Of a stretch of 64,000 nucleotides of DNA, positions 46,921-58,530 are shown piece by piece (positions within the stretch are counted from its first letter, which is position 1; the number at the start of each line of letters is the position of its first letter). The translations under genes were made by a program, and so were the position numbers. The notes beneath the pieces were generated by a model. It was given only the letters and a program-made list of their open reading frames with translations. It was not told the origin of the DNA and made no database searches. Source of the DNA: Malaya genurostris (lineage: Eukaryota > Arthropoda > Insecta > Diptera > Culicidae); the NCBI RefSeq assembly GCF_030247185.1, contig NC_080570.1, forward strand, positions 119,254,689 through 119,318,688, given 5' to 3'.

Positions 46921-48179
46921 ATTACCTTACTAGAAACTGCAGGGCAAATTTTCGTCATAAGAAACATACGAAGATTCTATTTGGTTTATTTGCTTTATTA
47001 TTTGGTTTTTCACCTCCATGTAATGTTTTCATCAGACAAGTTAAGCTGCCAATTTCTCAGAGAAAAAAAACTAAGCAATATATCGCTAATATAACAAAAC
47101 TATAATATTGTTCGATAATAGAACTAAATGAATATTTACAGTATAAGATCGCTAATGCTTCTAAATATTATGCTGCGTAACTGAAGTGTTTTTAGGTGTA
47201 ATGTTATGGTTACAACCCGACCTTCATGCACTATTTGTGCTGATTTCATGCCAATTTAATGCTATTGCCTAATGCTAATGGTTACTTCGGTAGTTAGGTA
47301 CGAACAAGTGGCAAATAGGTCGAATAATACACAAGTGAAAATTATGCGGTGTTAACGGAAAAGTTCCGCAAAAATTTACCCGATTGACATACGAAAGCAA
47401 ATGCTGTGATGCTTTGTAATCAATGTAGTCAACTAGTTTTCCTGGAATTTCCATCAATCTGGGAAATTTAATCAGGAGAGTATTATTTCTTGAAATTGAA
47501 TCCGTTATTTTCCTAAGCAAAATTTTCGGTGTGCGATTTTGAGTCAACAAAACTGGCTTGAAAAACAATACCTTACTTTTTTTTACAGACTCGAAAATAA
47601 TTGGTTGACATTAGTGTAATTCGAGGAAATGACCCTTTCGACAAAGTGGTTTTCGCAGAGACGGCTCTTTCGGTGAAATCATCCGAGAATCTTTCGTTGT
47701 GAAGGTGACAGTGAAAAAGATAGTCAACTTTCGTTATTGAAATAATACAAAACTTGAAATAGTAGTTCAGTTGTGGTTTGATTTCACAGGTAAAAATCGT
47801 ATGAGAAACACGTAGATGACAAACTGACCGGAAATTATTTAATTTTATCATTATTATGCATTCATCAAAAGTATTGTGCTAGATTAAAAAAAAAACAGTT
47901 TTTCTACACAATATACTTTCTTTAAAAAGTAGATGAGTGGTTTTCGGATATGTGTCCCTAAAACAATCGGGTAAAGCGAAACCAACGTAAATGAAGCCAC
48001 GGATTCGGTACTTCATTTTCGTTAGCCCACCCCTTTTTCTGTCATGAGTGATTCGTTTTAAAGAATTTTATTCAATCCTTAGATTAATTGTTTATTCTTA
48101 ATTTAATTCATATAAACATCAAACTTTGGTTGCTTTGCCGGGGAAGAAAAATGCTCACAGAAAAAGAAAGAAGAAAAAA
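46921..48179. other. Spacer with no recognised feature
   Basis: AT-rich; frames of 70-97 codons on both strands lack motifs. Confidence 0.35.
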
Positions 48180-48235
48180 AAACAATGCGAATCTTTATCC
48201 TCAGCTAAACGGAACCGCAAATCAACCTAATTTTA

Positions 48236-48480
48236 AGTACATTCCACCCAATTTGGGGGTTTCGTTCAATAAACTAATTTTAGGTAAAGTGGCTCTAGGT
48301 AGTTTTCGTAAGACACGTGCAAAAAAATACTTAAAGATGAGTTATATTTACTCTACAGTTGAGTCGTATTGACTCAATTTCAAGTTAATACGGTTTACTT
48401 AATTTTAGCTTATTGAACGAAACTCTCGCTGTTGGGTGGTTTTGCTCTTTGTATTTTGACAACAATTGAAGGAGCGAATG
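48236..48480. repeat. Foldback repeat (inverted arms)
   Basis: The left arm 48245-48284 (cacccaatttgggggtttcg, ttcaataaactaatttt) is inverted at 48402-48440 (aattttagcttattgaacga, aactctcgctgttgggtg). Downstream, ttattttccgtgtac at 48531-48545 is a MITE-terminus-like word without a visible partner on the left, so the element may be incomplete. Confidence 0.6.
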
Positions 48481-48545
48481 AAAGGAAGTACTCAAAATTA
48501 AGTAAAAAGAAGTCAAATAATAGGTAGTTTTTATTTTCCGTGTAC

Positions 48546-49093
48546 ACTCAATATTTACAACGATATTCAATCATAGCAAGCGACTCTCTGTTTGAGCAAA
48601 GCATATCAAAACAGTCCTCATAGCTAACTGTCAGTTGCTGAGTGAAAACGGTCAATAAACCTTCTGTCATTATTCAAAATTTCCCGGTTGATCTTCGCGT
48701 TCTTTTGTGATAACGAGCAGTAAGCCGCCTGTCAACATCCACTTGGAAGAAGAGCCAAAGTTGATCTGCAATTTCTTTCCTATTGGTTGTTGACAAAAAA
48801 AAACGCATGAATTCTACCAGCATCCACAACAAACATCACACGATTGAAAAACTTCTTTTTTCGTTTGCCAAATGTTTTCGAATTTTACGTCATTGTCTTT
48901 CAAAGTTTTGACCGTTCATAAACATGAATTATTCGAATGGGTTGGAATTCGTTAATTAATTAGCAAACTCTCGTTTACAGAGGGCTGAGTCAGTCGAAAA
49001 AAAAATCCTTTATCATGTCATTTCAGTTCTGTCATTTGATTTCCAAAATCGGAGTTAGCAATGCATTTTCAAATCTAAGCAACAATATCCAAG
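48546..49093. other. Spacer before the non-LTR insertion
   Basis: No recognised feature. Confidence 0.3.
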
Positions 49094-49110
49094 AGAGGCC
49101 AAAACAGTAA

Positions 49111-51312
49111 GGAAGCGAGAACCAGCACAACTGCAGCTTCAACTAAGGGGTGAAACCATAGCTCAGGTCTTCACATTTAAATATCTCGGGGTCTGGTTCG
49201 ACTCCAAAGGCACCTGGGGATGTCATGTTAGGTATCTGAAACAAAAATGCCAACAGAGAATTAACTTTCTTCGTACAATAACCGGATCATGGTGGGGTGC
49301 CCACCCAGGAGACCTGATCAGGCTGTACCAAACAACGATATTGTCCGTAATGGAATATGGATGCTTCTGCTTCCGATCCGCCGCGAACACCCATTTCATT
49401 AAACTGGAAAGAGTTCAGTATCGTTGTTTGCGTATTGCCTTAGGTTGCATGCAGTCGACTCATACGATGAGTCTCGAAGTGCTTGCGGGCGTCTTACCGT
49501 TGAAAAATCGATTCTGGGATCTCTCATATCGATTGCTAATCCGATGCGATATCTTAAATCTGATGGTGATTGAAAACTTCGAAAGGCTTGTCGAGCTCAA
49601 TTCTCAGACCCGTTTTATGTCCTTGTATTTTGATTACATGGCTCAGAATATTAATCCTTCTTCGTTTGTTTCCAACCGTGCTCATTTGTTGGATACTTCT
49701 GATTCTACTGTGTTTTTCGACACATCCATGAGAGAAGAGATTCGTGGAATTCCGGATCACGTGCGCCCTCAAGTGGCCCCAAATATTTTTTATAATAAAT
49801 TTAGAACAGTCAACTGTGAAAAGATGTTTTACACTGACGGATCAAACATCAACGAGTCCACAGGCTTCGGCATCTTCAATCAGAACATCACCGCTTCGTA
49901 CAAACTCAGTGATCCGGCTTCAGTTTACGTCGCAGAATTAGCTGCTATTCAGTACACCCTCGAGATCATTGAAACGTTGCCCAAAGACCATTACTTCATT
50001 GTCACGGACAGTCTAAGCTCAATAGAAGCTCTCCGGGCAATGAAGCCAGGAAAGTATCCCCCATATTTCCTGGGGAAAATACGGGAACACTTGCGAACTT
50101 TATCTGAACGGTCTTATTCAATATCGTTAGTCTGGGTCCCTTCACATTGTTCCATTCCGGGAAATGAAAAGGCAGACTCATTGGCTAAAGTGGGCGCATT
50201 AGAAGGTGATATTTATGAAAGACCAATCTGCTTCAATGAATTTTTCAGTATTTCTCGTCGAAGAGCACTTGAAAGTTGGCAAACTTCATGGAGTAATGAC
50301 GAACTGGGACGATGGCTACATTCCATTATCCCTAGGGTATCGACGAAACCTTGGTTCAGGAGGATGAACGTGAGTCGCGATTTCATTCGTGTTATGTCTC
50401 GGCTCATGTCTAATCACTACACATTCAACGCACATCTTCGGCGTATTGGGGTCATGGAGAGCGGTCTCTGCACCTGTGGCAACGGTTATCAGGACATCGA
50501 GCATGTCGTATGGTCATGTGTGGGGTATTGTGACGCCAGGTCTGTTTTAAAGGACTCCCTCAGGGCCCGAGGTAGACCACCTGATGTTCCGGTTCGAGAT
50601 GTGTTGGCGAGTCGGGATATATCATATATGTTACTCATATATAAATTCCTTAAACACATTAATATACAAGTGTAATCTGCGTTAGTTACCCCTGTTCCTC
50701 GACTGATGCGAAGAAGAAACTCCACCCACAGGTTCGACACTAACATCCGCCCGAATCTCCCCATCCCTCGTCTGTCCACCATCTTCATTGGAACTAACAA
50801 GATCTTTCTGCTGTCACTAAATTTTCTGCTTCCCCCTCCCACGTTTTTTCACCATCTCGATGTCAACTAATTAGATCTTTGTCGTTCTTAGTCATTTTGT
50901 TCCCATATCCCCTTTTTACTCTGTTCTCCGTAATATTTACTTCTCTGTATATTTTTTTTTTCATTTTCCTCCGTAACATCATCATCATTGCCCACGGACG
51001 GCCGCTGTAGTCTATGAGATGAATATGGGCCTGGTATTCGTAGCCTGGGGGTGTCCCCCGCGAACCCACACGGACAGAAAAAAGCGGCTAATACCAAGAT
51101 ACTTACCAACGTGTTACATTCAGTACGCCGGCCGGTGCCGATTGCCAGCTGAAGGCGGGATCTGCCAAAGTCATTACATTATCTTAATATACTATCCTAG
51201 TTTTAAGTTATTTGTTAATTAAAATTAGAAAAAGCCCTTGGCATCTTAGAGCTTAAGCAGTGTGCCTTAATAAATTATATGATTGAAAAAAAAAAAAATC
51301 CCATAAAAAAAA
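49111..51312 (+). mobile_element. 5'-truncated non-LTR retrotransposon with 17-bp target duplication
   Basis: The 17-mer agaggccaaaacagtaa is present at 49094-49110 and again at 51313-51329, immediately outside the element. The 3' end has an AATAAA-like attaaa/aataaa word near 51270, a run of 12-13 A and a second A tract after tcccat. The insert is truncated at its 5' end inside ORF2. An exact duplication and an open frame to the truncation point argue for a recent insertion. Confidence 0.93.
49113..50675 (+). CDS. ORF2 C-terminal part of a non-LTR element: end of RT region plus RNase H
   Basis: 520 codons remain open from the truncation point to the stop. The first part (FTFKYLGVWFDSKGTW; RTITGSWWGAHPGDLIRLY; SVMEYGCFCF) is the RT thumb and connector of jockey/I/LOA-type elements. 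RNase H follows with catalytic residues MFYTDGSNI (Asp), VAELAAIQ (Glu), VTDSLSSIEAL (Asp) and WVPSHCSIPGNEKADSLAK (His and Asp), all present. A terminal Cys/His cluster, CTCGNGYQDIEHVVWSC, is typical of these ORF2 proteins. RNase H places it in the I/LOA/R1 assemblage; I cannot fix the clade. Missing RT palm and endonuclease make it non-autonomous. No start codon of its own is expected. Confidence 0.88.
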   Translation, partial: KREPAQLQLQLRGETIAQVFTFKYLGVWFDSKGTWGCHVRYLKQKCQQRINFLRTITGSWWGAHPGDLIRLYQTTILSVMEYGCFCFRSAANTHFIKLERVQYRCLRIALGCMQSTHTMSLEVLAGVLPLKNRFWDLSYRLLIRCDILNLMVIENFERLVELNSQTRFMSLYFDYMAQNINPSSFVSNRAHLLDTSDSTVFFDTSMREEIRGIPDHVRPQVAPNIFYNKFRTVNCEKMFYTDGSNINESTGFGIFNQNITASYKLSDPASVYVAELAAIQYTLEIIETLPKDHYFIVTDSLSSIEALRAMKPGKYPPYFLGKIREHLRTLSERSYSISLVWVPSHCSIPGNEKADSLAKVGALEGDIYERPICFNEFFSISRRRALESWQTSWSNDELGRWLHSIIPRVSTKPWFRRMNVSRDFIRVMSRLMSNHYTFNAHLRRIGVMESGLCTCGNGYQDIEHVVWSCVGYCDARSVLKDSLRARGRPPDVPVRDVLASRDISYMLLIYKFLKHINIQV

Positions 51313-51329
51313 AGAGGCCAAAACAGTAA

Positions 51330-53212
51330 AAGTTCATTTGTTATCATCTCCTAGCAGCAGATCTTAAAATAAAAACAGAAAAAAACTGGTTTATCACGTA
51401 GTCCACTAGATAGGAGCGCTGTTTTGGTACTAAGAAAATATTTTTTTTTCGCCGGTTCTGTTTGTTTTCCTGTTGCCTCGGATAAGATTCGCATTACCTT
51501 TTTTAACGCTGTCACTATCTGCAGTTTCAAAAACAAAATTATCACCGATTGGATTCGTGTTTGGCTTGCAATTAGTGTGAGTATGAATGTTTGTGTGTTT
51601 GGGGTTGGATCCGAGCACACATTTACTTATCGGCTAGGCGTGATTTTTTAGAACAAATATACCACTTCTTTTGTTTTTTTTTGGTCAAGTAACGCGAATA
51701 AACATTGATAATTCTAGGAGAGCGAGTTTTTTAGAGGCTTGGTTGATTTAACTTAATTGTTCTAATATATGTAGAAATCTGACGAATCACAAACGAAAAG
51801 ATATGGTAACTTGTAAGAGCTGATATACATCACATTGCATTGCGCGTGCGCGTGGTTGTGTGTGTGTGAGTGGTTCACTTCTTATGTTCACTAAATAAAC
51901 TAACTAGGGATCAGTGAACTACGATCAGAATTGGCATTTCGCACTCGGCGCCCACTATGATGCATACGGTTTTTTGTTTGTTTTTTTTTCTTTGTACAAG
52001 TACATCTAACTACTACATCTAAACTTGTTTACTGCGAATTTGTGTTGGGCTCTCGGTTTCGAATGTTTAGTAAAATACCTTCAATATATATATTTCTGAA
52101 TTATTCACAAATCTATGTGCTATTTTAGTCAGTGTGAATTAGTAGCTACGACTTTATGTGTTAATGTTCTACAGTTACTGTTTTACTTGAAAAGGCATTT
52201 TCTTTCAATTTTTTCTTTCCTTGTTTCGCGCTTTCTGCTTGAGAATGACTGTTCTAAAGATGTGTGAGTGAGTATTATTGTTATTCATTATTCTATTGCG
52301 TTTTGGTTCAAGAATTTTAAGCCGTTTTGCAGTTGTGTCGATGAGTATTCGTGTAAAATTTTCTTTATCTATTGTATTTATTAGCATCGTTAATTTGCAT
52401 GATTTTCCACCTAAAATCTGCCTTCACAGTTAGTTTTGGTTCACGTTTTGTTTTGCACATCCCCCTCCTTAATTCCTTACTAGTATTACGATCATTGTTG
52501 TGTTTTTTTTTGGAGCCGTAGTCTATTGCAATTGTATTCTTTCGTTGAACTGCGCTGTAGTCTGCTGAAAACTCCAATGACTATCACAAATTGCCGGATC
52601 TAAGCGAGCGGTGACAAAAGCACAGTCATCCACTGATGATTCGATTTCGATTGACAGCTTATTTCGTTCGCCATTTTGGTTATTACTATTGCTACTTTTT
52701 CAAACCGGTAATGAATTTCGACTGTATTTCCGAAAAAGTAAATTAAGTTATCTGCTGTTTTGAATCAGTTTCCGTTGCAACAATGATGGATCCTAACAAG
52801 TTTAAGAGGCAATCAATAATCTTAGAATGACAGCCATTGTTGCAAAACGCAACAGTAGTTTTCTTCCTAAATATCAGTTCTTTTAGTACATCAAAACAAA
52901 ATGATATTTTTGCGTTTTTCAACATTGACTGTTCTCCTAGGATTGTTTTGTAGAAGCTTAACGATTTTAAGTTATGCGACATTTATGTCTTACTGTTGCT
53001 ACAATATTTTCGAATTAAAGAATGCTGTTTGATGCGACTGTGACACACATATTTTGTGAATTCATTTTTAGACTCGTAAACAAATCAGTTACTGTAAATC
53101 GAACAGTTGTCAGTTCAACACAGTATTTATCTTCTCTGTTGTCAAAGATCCCTGAATGCTTAATTTTGACAGTTCAATTGTTAAATAACTTAAAGCAAAT
53201 AAGGATACGGTC
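51330..53212. other. Long T-rich, apparently low-copy non-coding stretch
   Basis: Neither a domain-bearing frame nor a transposon end was seen. Plus-strand T-rich tracts and TG/GT runs (gtgtgtgtgtgag near 51860) are present. It resembles 3' UTR-like or conserved non-coding DNA more than repeat debris, but nothing ties it to a gene. Confidence 0.3.
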
Positions 53213-54503
53213 TACACGGTTGAAATAAAATACCCGTTTATGAGTACCACAATTACCCATTTTCGACTTCAATTCGAGCTATCAAAAGCTGGATATTATT
53301 TACATATAGAACTAGGTGAAATACTACCGATATCCATATTGCTGGTCAATGAAATAAATGGGTCAAATAATAATAACAATAATAAGTGGTTGAAAAGTTC
53401 TTGAATGATTTTAGGAAGCGAGAATTTTTCATAAATCATCAGAAAATGAGCTTAGCAGAGTGCATGTCTCGCCAATTTGTCCAGTTTAAATAAGTTTTGA
53501 CACTTTTTTAGTTTGGATTTCGAGATATTATGTTTGATTCTTGTTTCAGGAGTTAACTGATTTTCATTTAGCAGCTACATTTACAACCAACATCATTACA
53601 GGCATGATCCACGTAAATATTCCAAAAAAAAATTTCCAATAATCTTAATTCATTTTGCTATTTCTAAGTAATCCGGAAATTCATCATGATTGATTTCTGA
53701 ATTATTTGAAAATGAGTAATTCTTTATTCATTCTTGGTGCGCTCCTTCATGTAAAACTGGGTAATAAACCACCCAACTTTTACCCATAGTTGTTATACCT
53801 ATCAAAAAGGTTACTAGCCCATTGAATGGGTTTTCTCAGCAGAGATGCCATTTATACAGATTTATCTGTATTATACAGATTTTTGCATGCTCATACAGAC
53901 TTAATACAGAGTACAGATTTTATAAAGATTTCCTCAATTTAATACAGATTTATACAGATCTTACAAAAAGTAAGAAAGAAAAAAAAAGTATTTGATTCAT
54001 GCTACGAGAAAAAGTCTATCAATCAACGAACAAATCACAAATTAATATGGAAATCTGTTGTGAAATCCATTTATTTTATAATTTGAAACCAATTTGAACT
54101 GATATTCAAGGAAGTGATGGCATCATGACACTTTACTGTCAAACTGAGAGTTGTATGACCCGACTTGACGTTGCATATTGGGTGTTAAAATTCCATGTCA
54201 AATTATGAAGTCAACAATTTCAAACTAGATGAATATATTAAATTACAATTCAAATGTTGTGGATAAAAAATAAAAAAAACTATGAAAATCTACCATCCTA
54301 CAACCACTATCTATTGGAATAACATCTTTTAGCATCATTTTGTTGTAAGAATTTCATTTTATTAGTGAATACAGATTAATACAGATTTTTTGTACAAAGC
54401 AATACAGATTTTTTATGAAAATATCTGGCATCTCTGTTTCCCAGTTATTTTTGGAAATGGGTTGAATAGTATCCATAAATGGGTACTTTATTTTCACCGT
54501 GCA
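53213..54503. mobile_element. Foldback/MITE element interrupted by another MITE
   Basis: Outer ends: tacacggttgaaataaaata then cccgtttatg at 53213-53242, and cataaatgggtactttattt then tcaccgtgca at 54474-54503, an imperfect ~30-bp inverted repeat. Words containing gggta/tacccat recur inside. Without the nested MITE the element is ~695 bp. Confidence 0.7.
53840..54436. mobile_element. MITE of the CAGAGATGCCA class, nested
   Basis: Starts cagagatgccatttatacag and ends atctggcatctctg. acagattt and aaatctgt words are repeated inside. Splits the surrounding foldback element; the left flank ends ttttctcag and the right begins tttcccag. Confidence 0.75.
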
Positions 54504-56670
54504 AGACAAAAATCATAAACGGTGAAATCCCGCTTAAGAGAAATTTTGGCAGCTGGCAGAAGCTTCCAGCAGCTGTCAAATTTTGCATGCGGAATTGCGT
54601 CATTATCTCGTCACGTCACCCTTTGCACATTCTCGAGCTTCCTACTTTTTTCTGATCGACTTAAATTGTCAATCGCCGCTCCTGCATGCACATCCAAAAA
54701 TAAAAACGAATTTTGAGACCAGGTAAATTAGATGCAATTATGGATATATTGAGAGATAAAACTTTGCATTGTTTGGTAGTGTAAAAACTGTTATTACTCT
54801 TCATATATATTTCTTATGAAAAAAACATACATAAAATCAAAGGCACTAAAAATGTAGAACCGATTCAAAACGGTTCTGCCAGACTTGGATGGCTAGAATC
54901 TGGCAGAAACAGAACCGTTCAAAAGTGCAAAGCGAAATTTTCTGCCGGAAACTGTTGCTGCATTGTTGCCAAACTCTTGCCGGAATTCTGGCAGAATGTT
55001 GGCGAAAATTTCTTACAGGAATAGCCAATCGTTTAGGGGGGAAATCAGCCAGCCGCGACAAGTGCGAATCTGCAAATAAGAACCTATTCTGTTAAATCAT
55101 CTGAAATTTGATTCGGATTTTCTTTTATTCTCTCAATGGAATCCGCTTCAAATACAAGAACTAATTCCTAATTCGAATCGATTTTTGGTTCGAAATCGGA
55201 ATCCACATGTAAAATTTCAGACGATTTTAAATGGGCTCGAGGTTCAGCACGATTTAGGCGTGTAGACAAACAGTTAAATAGAGTAGATAGCGAATGAAAT
55301 GAGTAATCGAGAGAAGAGAAAGTAAATGAAATGGATAATATGAGTAAAGGAAAAAGAACTTGAAGGTTGAGGTTGAACTATATGCGATGTTACGCTTGTT
55401 TAATTGTTTGAAGATTTCGCTGAACTGATAACTCATGGGAATAAATCTTATACATCAAGTTACAGACTTTCTGACGATCAGTTGTTTTGTAATTCGTTTT
55501 CGTATTTGTCTGTCATAGGAAATATTGTTGCTGTAGCACTAGCCTGCAATTCGCTGAACAGTCCAGCGCAACGACGATTCCGAGCGACGTCAGTTGAACT
55601 GTCATTTCCTGTTCATCAACTGATAGAACCATGTTACATCATACATATTTTGTTGTCTTGATTATGAACCACGTGCTTTAACATAAATGAGTACATTTGG
55701 TTGCTTCCACTATTGGAGCACATAACTAAGTAGGGTAAAGTGAAGCGCCCCTGCTGGCCGAAACGCCCCCTACCTTTTTTAAGCATTCGAGACTTTTTTA
55801 AACAAAAGTTTATCACTAACTCTATCTTTTCGTAGGATCTTTCTTCTATGCAAGTTTTTTAGTTGTCGTTTGCTGGAAAATATGAAATATCTGAAAATAT
55901 CATTCGGCATCTTTCGATGTAAGATTTTGCTTCGACTGAGCGAAAAAACCAAGAATGTGATCGTTTTGGAAAAAACAGTGTTAATATCAATCAGTTCTCA
56001 TCACTTTCTGTATGCGCATTAAGTTGATAATGTATGTTAGTAACCAATCCGCTGAATGTTGCAAAGTAGTGAAATTTCGTATAATTATGAGTGATTGATT
56101 TATCGCATGACAGTCTACATAACATTGGTACACAGTGAACTTCGCTGGAGAAACATAATCCGGCGAAAGAGACGTCACTCCTGATTTTTTTCTGCAAGCA
56201 CGATACTAATGCAACATTCTGACGGTGTTTCATTGCGATTTCTGCTCGAAAGTGCAAAACCAGACCAATCCACGCCACCAGTGGTTTTCAATGAAAAACG
56301 CCATATGAAAAAGGAAGTGAGTGCATTTATCGTCAATCAAAGTAGGCTTAATGCAAATGCGACACTGTTTTTCATCTTTTCCATTTTCAACTCGATGAAC
56401 TTAGCAAACGTCTGTGTGTGTCTGTGTGTGTTCTTAACAAAATTCTCTAGCTCTCAGAGATGACTGGACTGATTTTGAGCAAACTAGTTTTAAATGCAAG
56501 GTCTCCTCGTGAGCCTGATCACTATTAAATGAACGACTGAAAGTAAATATCGGATAAGCTCAACATAGATTGGAAAACCCGTTTAAGTATCTTTGAATAC
56601 AAAAAACCGGGTTAAGAAAAGACACGGAATGCAAGAATCGTTTCAAAACATCTTTTTTTTTGTAAGAAAC
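54504..56670. other. Spacer with small hairpins and unassigned repeats
   Basis: An imperfect hairpin lies at 54869-54919 (aacggttctgccaga against tctggcagaaacagaaccgt). gtagggtaaagtgaagcgcc at 55731 looks like the edge of a dispersed element without a visible partner. Frames at 55404-55661 and 55991-56278 have no motif. Confidence 0.35.
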
Positions 56671-56674
56671 GGAT

Positions 56675-56758
56675 AAACTTTGAATGCAAAAACCGGACAA
56701 AAACTCAACCGGTTCTTCAAAAACAAATGTTTTTATCCGGTTTTTGCATTCAAAGTTT
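56675..56758. repeat. Perfect 23-bp inverted repeat (hairpin)
   Basis: The 23 bases at 56675-56697 (beginning aaactttgaatgcaaaaacc) are perfectly complementary to 56736-56758, with a 38-base loop. A third, diverged copy of the word (tctttgaatacaaaaaaccg) lies at 56590-56610. It is most likely the tip of a foldback element; a small-RNA hairpin is an alternative. Confidence 0.75.
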
Positions 56759-57159
56759 TTACCGATTGTCGTCAAAATATCTGTAATAATTGACTAATTT
56801 GTTAAAATGTTGTTAGGAGTTTTGAGCGCTGTGTGATAAATCGTTGCAAAGTGAAACACGGTTTTTAACACTGCTTGTTGCAATTGTTTCTAAGCACCAT
56901 ATAGATTGTCTACAGGATCGTTTCTCACGACATTTTGCTTCGTTTCGATTTTAAGCACGTTCGTTTTTTGGCAACATAATCTTTCGAATATAACGTGTGT
57001 ATTAGAAAGATGGCATTATCTTCGAATTCAAAACAATTTTCATATTTATATTGATTTAAAATGCTTACAGCAACAGGTTCTGGAAGAAAATAACTTCTTA
57101 CACCCATATATCATTCGAATCAGTTCGTCGAGATCAGCGAGTGTGTGTGCGTGACAAAA

Positions 57160-57880
57160 AAATTTTACTCAATTTTCTCGGAGATGGTGTAACCGATTTC
57201 TAAAAACTTAAACTCATATGAAAAGTCCTATGCTCCAATACAAGATTTCTGCATTTCATTTGGATCTGACTCCTGGTTGTGGAACTACAGGATGATATGT
57301 GTAACGAAATTACGTAATGTCTCTTATTTTTCTCGTAGATGGCTGAACCGATTTCCTCTATCTAAGATTCAAATGAAAGGTCCTGAGATCCGATGAATAT
57401 TTATTGTTTTTTTTATCAGATCCGACTTCCTGTTCAGGAGATACAGGAAATTTATCGGGTTTACCGATTTTGTTAGTCGATGACCAACTGAATTTATTTC
57501 AGTTTCCAGTATCCGGCTTTCGATCCCGGAATGTGCCCAAAAGTTTTATTTGAAACGCACTACGATTTCTCTAAAATGTCTATACTGAGTTTCAAAAATT
57601 TTGAATCAAATGAAATGGCTTACAATCTCTTATGTGAATTTAACTGATTTAGGCTTTACGGATTTTCGAATTCCGGTTCCGAAAGAGCTCAATCGTTCCT
57701 GCAAAGAAGGTCAAAACGAATTTTACAAACAAAAATTCAAATTAAAAGACTTAGTGTCCCTTACAAAATTACTGAATGTTTCTCCAATTCTGGAATTACA
57801 GGGTGATTAAAATTCAAACTGTCGTAGAAAATGACGATACCAAAAATCTTCAAAGCTGGGCTCAAAATTATTTGAACCGT
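57160..57880 (+). repeat. Family P copy
   Basis: Several units with ggtgtaaccgatttctaaaa, ttcatttggatctgactcct and cagatccgacttcctgttca words. The 69-codon frame at 57601-57810 falls in this repeat and is not a gene. A 19-bp tandem duplication (tggcccttgaacaccg words at 57893 and 57913) follows just after. Confidence 0.7.
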
Positions 57881-58530
57881 TTTGGGTTATGCTGGCCCTT
57901 GAACACCGGTTCTGGCCCTTGAACACCGTAACCTAGGAAATTTTGTTCACATGAAAAACCAAAACATCAAAGTCGACAACCACGAGCACCTACAAAGTTA
58001 CCTACTTGGATAAAAAAAGACGTTCTGTAATTGCTCCATCTCCCTGTCTTGGATTGTCATGTGGGCTCCGTTCACGGTATCGTTGTTATTGTGTAAATGT
58101 TAGCCGATATTGTAGAGTTGAGATTAATTGAGAAGTTTTTGAAACTGAACGTGTCACTCAGATACTGAAGTTGAACAAATCAAGAACTTTTCATCAAACT
58201 CTCACTATTTTTGTTGGTCATTTTGCCTAAGAATCTAGAAATACAAAGTTTGAAACTGCGTCATTAGATCACAAGCACAGGAAAACTTCTACGAAACTAA
58301 TTATTGTTCTGAAAGTGACTGTGGTCAACCACCACATCCTAGTGTGAGAAAAAAACTGATTGTCCACCAGTCTCGCACTAACTCGCGATACAACTGTCAA
58401 CAAAACTGCCTAAATCCGGTTTCACGAACCGAAAGCACCGAGTACGGAAAGCACGAAAAGCGTCCTATTCTTTGCACCCTTAATGGTAACTCTAAACGAT
58501 TCACAAAATCGAAAACCCTTCCTATCAAGT
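57881..58530. other. Downstream region of the WBP1/VOPP1-like gene
   Basis: Should contain the 3' UTR of the minus-strand gene. No AATAAA (tttatt on the plus strand) lies close to the stop, so the polyadenylation site cannot be placed. Confidence 0.35.

Noticed and set aside
57601..57810. 69-codon frame
   Set aside because: Lies inside family P repeat units, which are non-coding in all other copies.
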